A stretch of DNA of 64,000 bases from Sthenelais limicola (taxonomy: Eukaryota > Annelida > Polychaeta > Phyllodocida > Sigalionidae): positions 135,653,625 through 135,717,624 of the forward strand of contig OW804096.1 in NCBI GenBank assembly GCA_942159475.1, written 5' to 3'. The translations under genes and the position numbers were made by a program. This document shows positions 62,937 to 64,000 of the stretch, piece after piece. The notes under the pieces were generated by a model. It saw only the letters and a list, made by a program, of their open reading frames with translations. It was not told the DNA's origin and searched no databases. Position 1 is the first letter of the stretch, and each line of letters starts with the position of its first letter.

Positions 62937-64000
62937 GTCGGATCTGTGCTGTATTTATATGTGTCCAGATTCCCGCCAAAGTTGAAAATCCATTGTTCAG
63001 TGTTAGATCCAAGTCTTGGTCACTGTGGCTATTTCCGTCCTGCCCTGGGAATGTTTTCCCACCTTGGTATAGGTAACGTTGGACTTGCATAGGGCTCTCT
63101 CTTATTTTGAGATGAGTATGTCTCTCTCCTAACCAGCGAACAAATTTAGGCTCTTCTAGGAATTAATATTACTAATTCCTACACACATATCAAACATTTC
63201 GTTCATAATCATCAATTTCATGAAGTATACAGAAACACAACAGTGAAGGAGGATCATTTACCCCCGCCCCCATGTCCTTTCCTGTTCTCCCAGCTCCCCC
63301 TTCTGCCCCCCCCCCCCCCCCCCATCCCCTTGTGAGTCTGCCAGAAGAGGAACTCTCTCTCTCACTATAATGGAACTTGCGTCACAAACTGACAGCCGGA
63401 ATGTGTAGGAAAGAAGACGTTCAATTTATAGGAGTCCAAGTGGTAAATCCTGAATTATTCTAATTTGGGTGTTACAGGGTTTCGCACATTCAAACACCAT
63501 ATATGTATTATATGGTGTATGGGTACTAATGACCCTTAGAGTGGGTCGAAAGGACGGACGTTGTGAGACAAGAATAGTGGCGCATTTTTTGGAAATGATG
63601 TCTCAGAGACAGAGGGTGGAGTTAAAGTGCTGGCGTCATTAAATGGCGATCCATTATACGTTGATCTAAAACAAATGCTCCCCATTGATGGGAGCACGCT
63701 ATTTGGCCCCGCCCATGTGTGAATGCATACTCTATGTGGACTTATGTTGACTCTGACTGTCAAAGGTTAAGATACTGGCAATATTGTTTTTAAGTTCAAA
63801 GATGTTTATTTAGAAGTCAACATTACATCACTTAATGACATTAATTTCAGTCAACCCCTCATGAATCTTACACATACAGATCGATACGTAGAATATATTT
63901 GAGTTAAAAGGTGAAATCACATCATGCAAATTGTACATGACAATGAGTAAAACTTGTTCGTATTAAATTGCATTTCTGTAGATAGAGAAAAATGTAGATG
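61622..64000. other. No gene recognised; microsatellites and homopolymers
   Basis: It contains a (TG)n run followed by about 18 G (62,902-62,937), a C homopolymer of about 16 (63,308-63,323) and a ~100-bp GC-rich patch at 62,060-62,170. Short frames lack motifs. The homopolymers may be assembly weak points. Confidence 0.5.

Noticed and set aside
63536..63763. 75-codon minus-strand frame
   Set aside because: It has a coding-like look but no recognisable motif, exon border or neighbour.
1..64000. CRISPR array, bacterial operons, tRNA or rRNA genes
   Set aside because: No regularly spaced short repeats, no bacterial gene organisation and no tRNA cloverleaf or rRNA stretch was noticed. The spliced genes and retroelements are eukaryotic. 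A tRNAscan-SE run would settle the tRNA question.

Overview
The window looks like accessory sequence from the nuclear genome of a marine invertebrate animal, perhaps a lophotrochozoan such as a mollusc, annelid or brachiopod. This is an inference: one spliced host gene sits among many decayed mobile elements of animal type (Polinton/adintovirus-like DNA, YR retrotransposons, jockey-superfamily LINEs and MITEs). Nothing in the sequence identifies the species.

Layout. (1) 1-~12.4 kb: most of one decayed Polinton/adintovirus-like element. Reading from right to left on the minus strand it has a three-exon protein-primed DNA polymerase B (N-terminal C2H2 fingers, OTU-like segment), an A32-type packaging ATPase, a BIR-domain (IAP-like) protein, a small helical protein, a very basic protein, an F54H12.2-like capsid protein and an adenain-like protease. 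Left of these is a divergent pair of paralogous single-pass membrane proteins. Protease, capsid, ATPase and polymerase all carry frame breaks. No integrase is visible, so the left end is probably outside the window. (2) 13,022-15,431: a 2.4-kb non-autonomous Polinton with ~200-bp terminal inverted repeats and a perfect 6-bp target duplication. It carries a spliced homologue of the first polymerase exons. (3) ~16.3-23.3 kb: a LINE on the minus strand with an unusual set of ORFs: coiled coil/RRM-like plus NADAR domain, an SGNH esterase, then endonuclease/reverse transcriptase. (4) 24.0-25.8 kb: a DNA transposon made largely of GGTTCT/AGAACC repeats. (5) 27.1-34.8 kb: a large inverted repeat (about 1.1-kb arms, about 5.5-kb spacer) built from diverged ~555-bp units. 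(6) 34.8-44.5 kb: a MITE-like element, then rearranged capsid and polymerase fragments of a second Polinton-like lineage. Its polymerase is split by a Ngaro/PAT-type YR retrotransposon, and a second decayed YR element follows. (7) 45.0-48.3 kb: a cluster of small MITEs. (8) 48,886-59,019: an intact six-exon short-chain dehydrogenase gene of the 15-hydroxyprostaglandin dehydrogenase type. Its introns hold a processed retrocopy, two LINE fragments and a MITE. (9) 59.4-64 kb: repeats, hairpins and microsatellites with no recognisable gene.

How the parts relate. Only the dehydrogenase looks like a working host gene. The Polinton-like genes would together form a virion-like replication and packaging module, here decayed. 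The mini-Polinton could only have moved with proteins supplied by an autonomous relative. The YR element inside the second polymerase is younger than that polymerase. Coordinates of element edges are approximate unless a target duplication is quoted.
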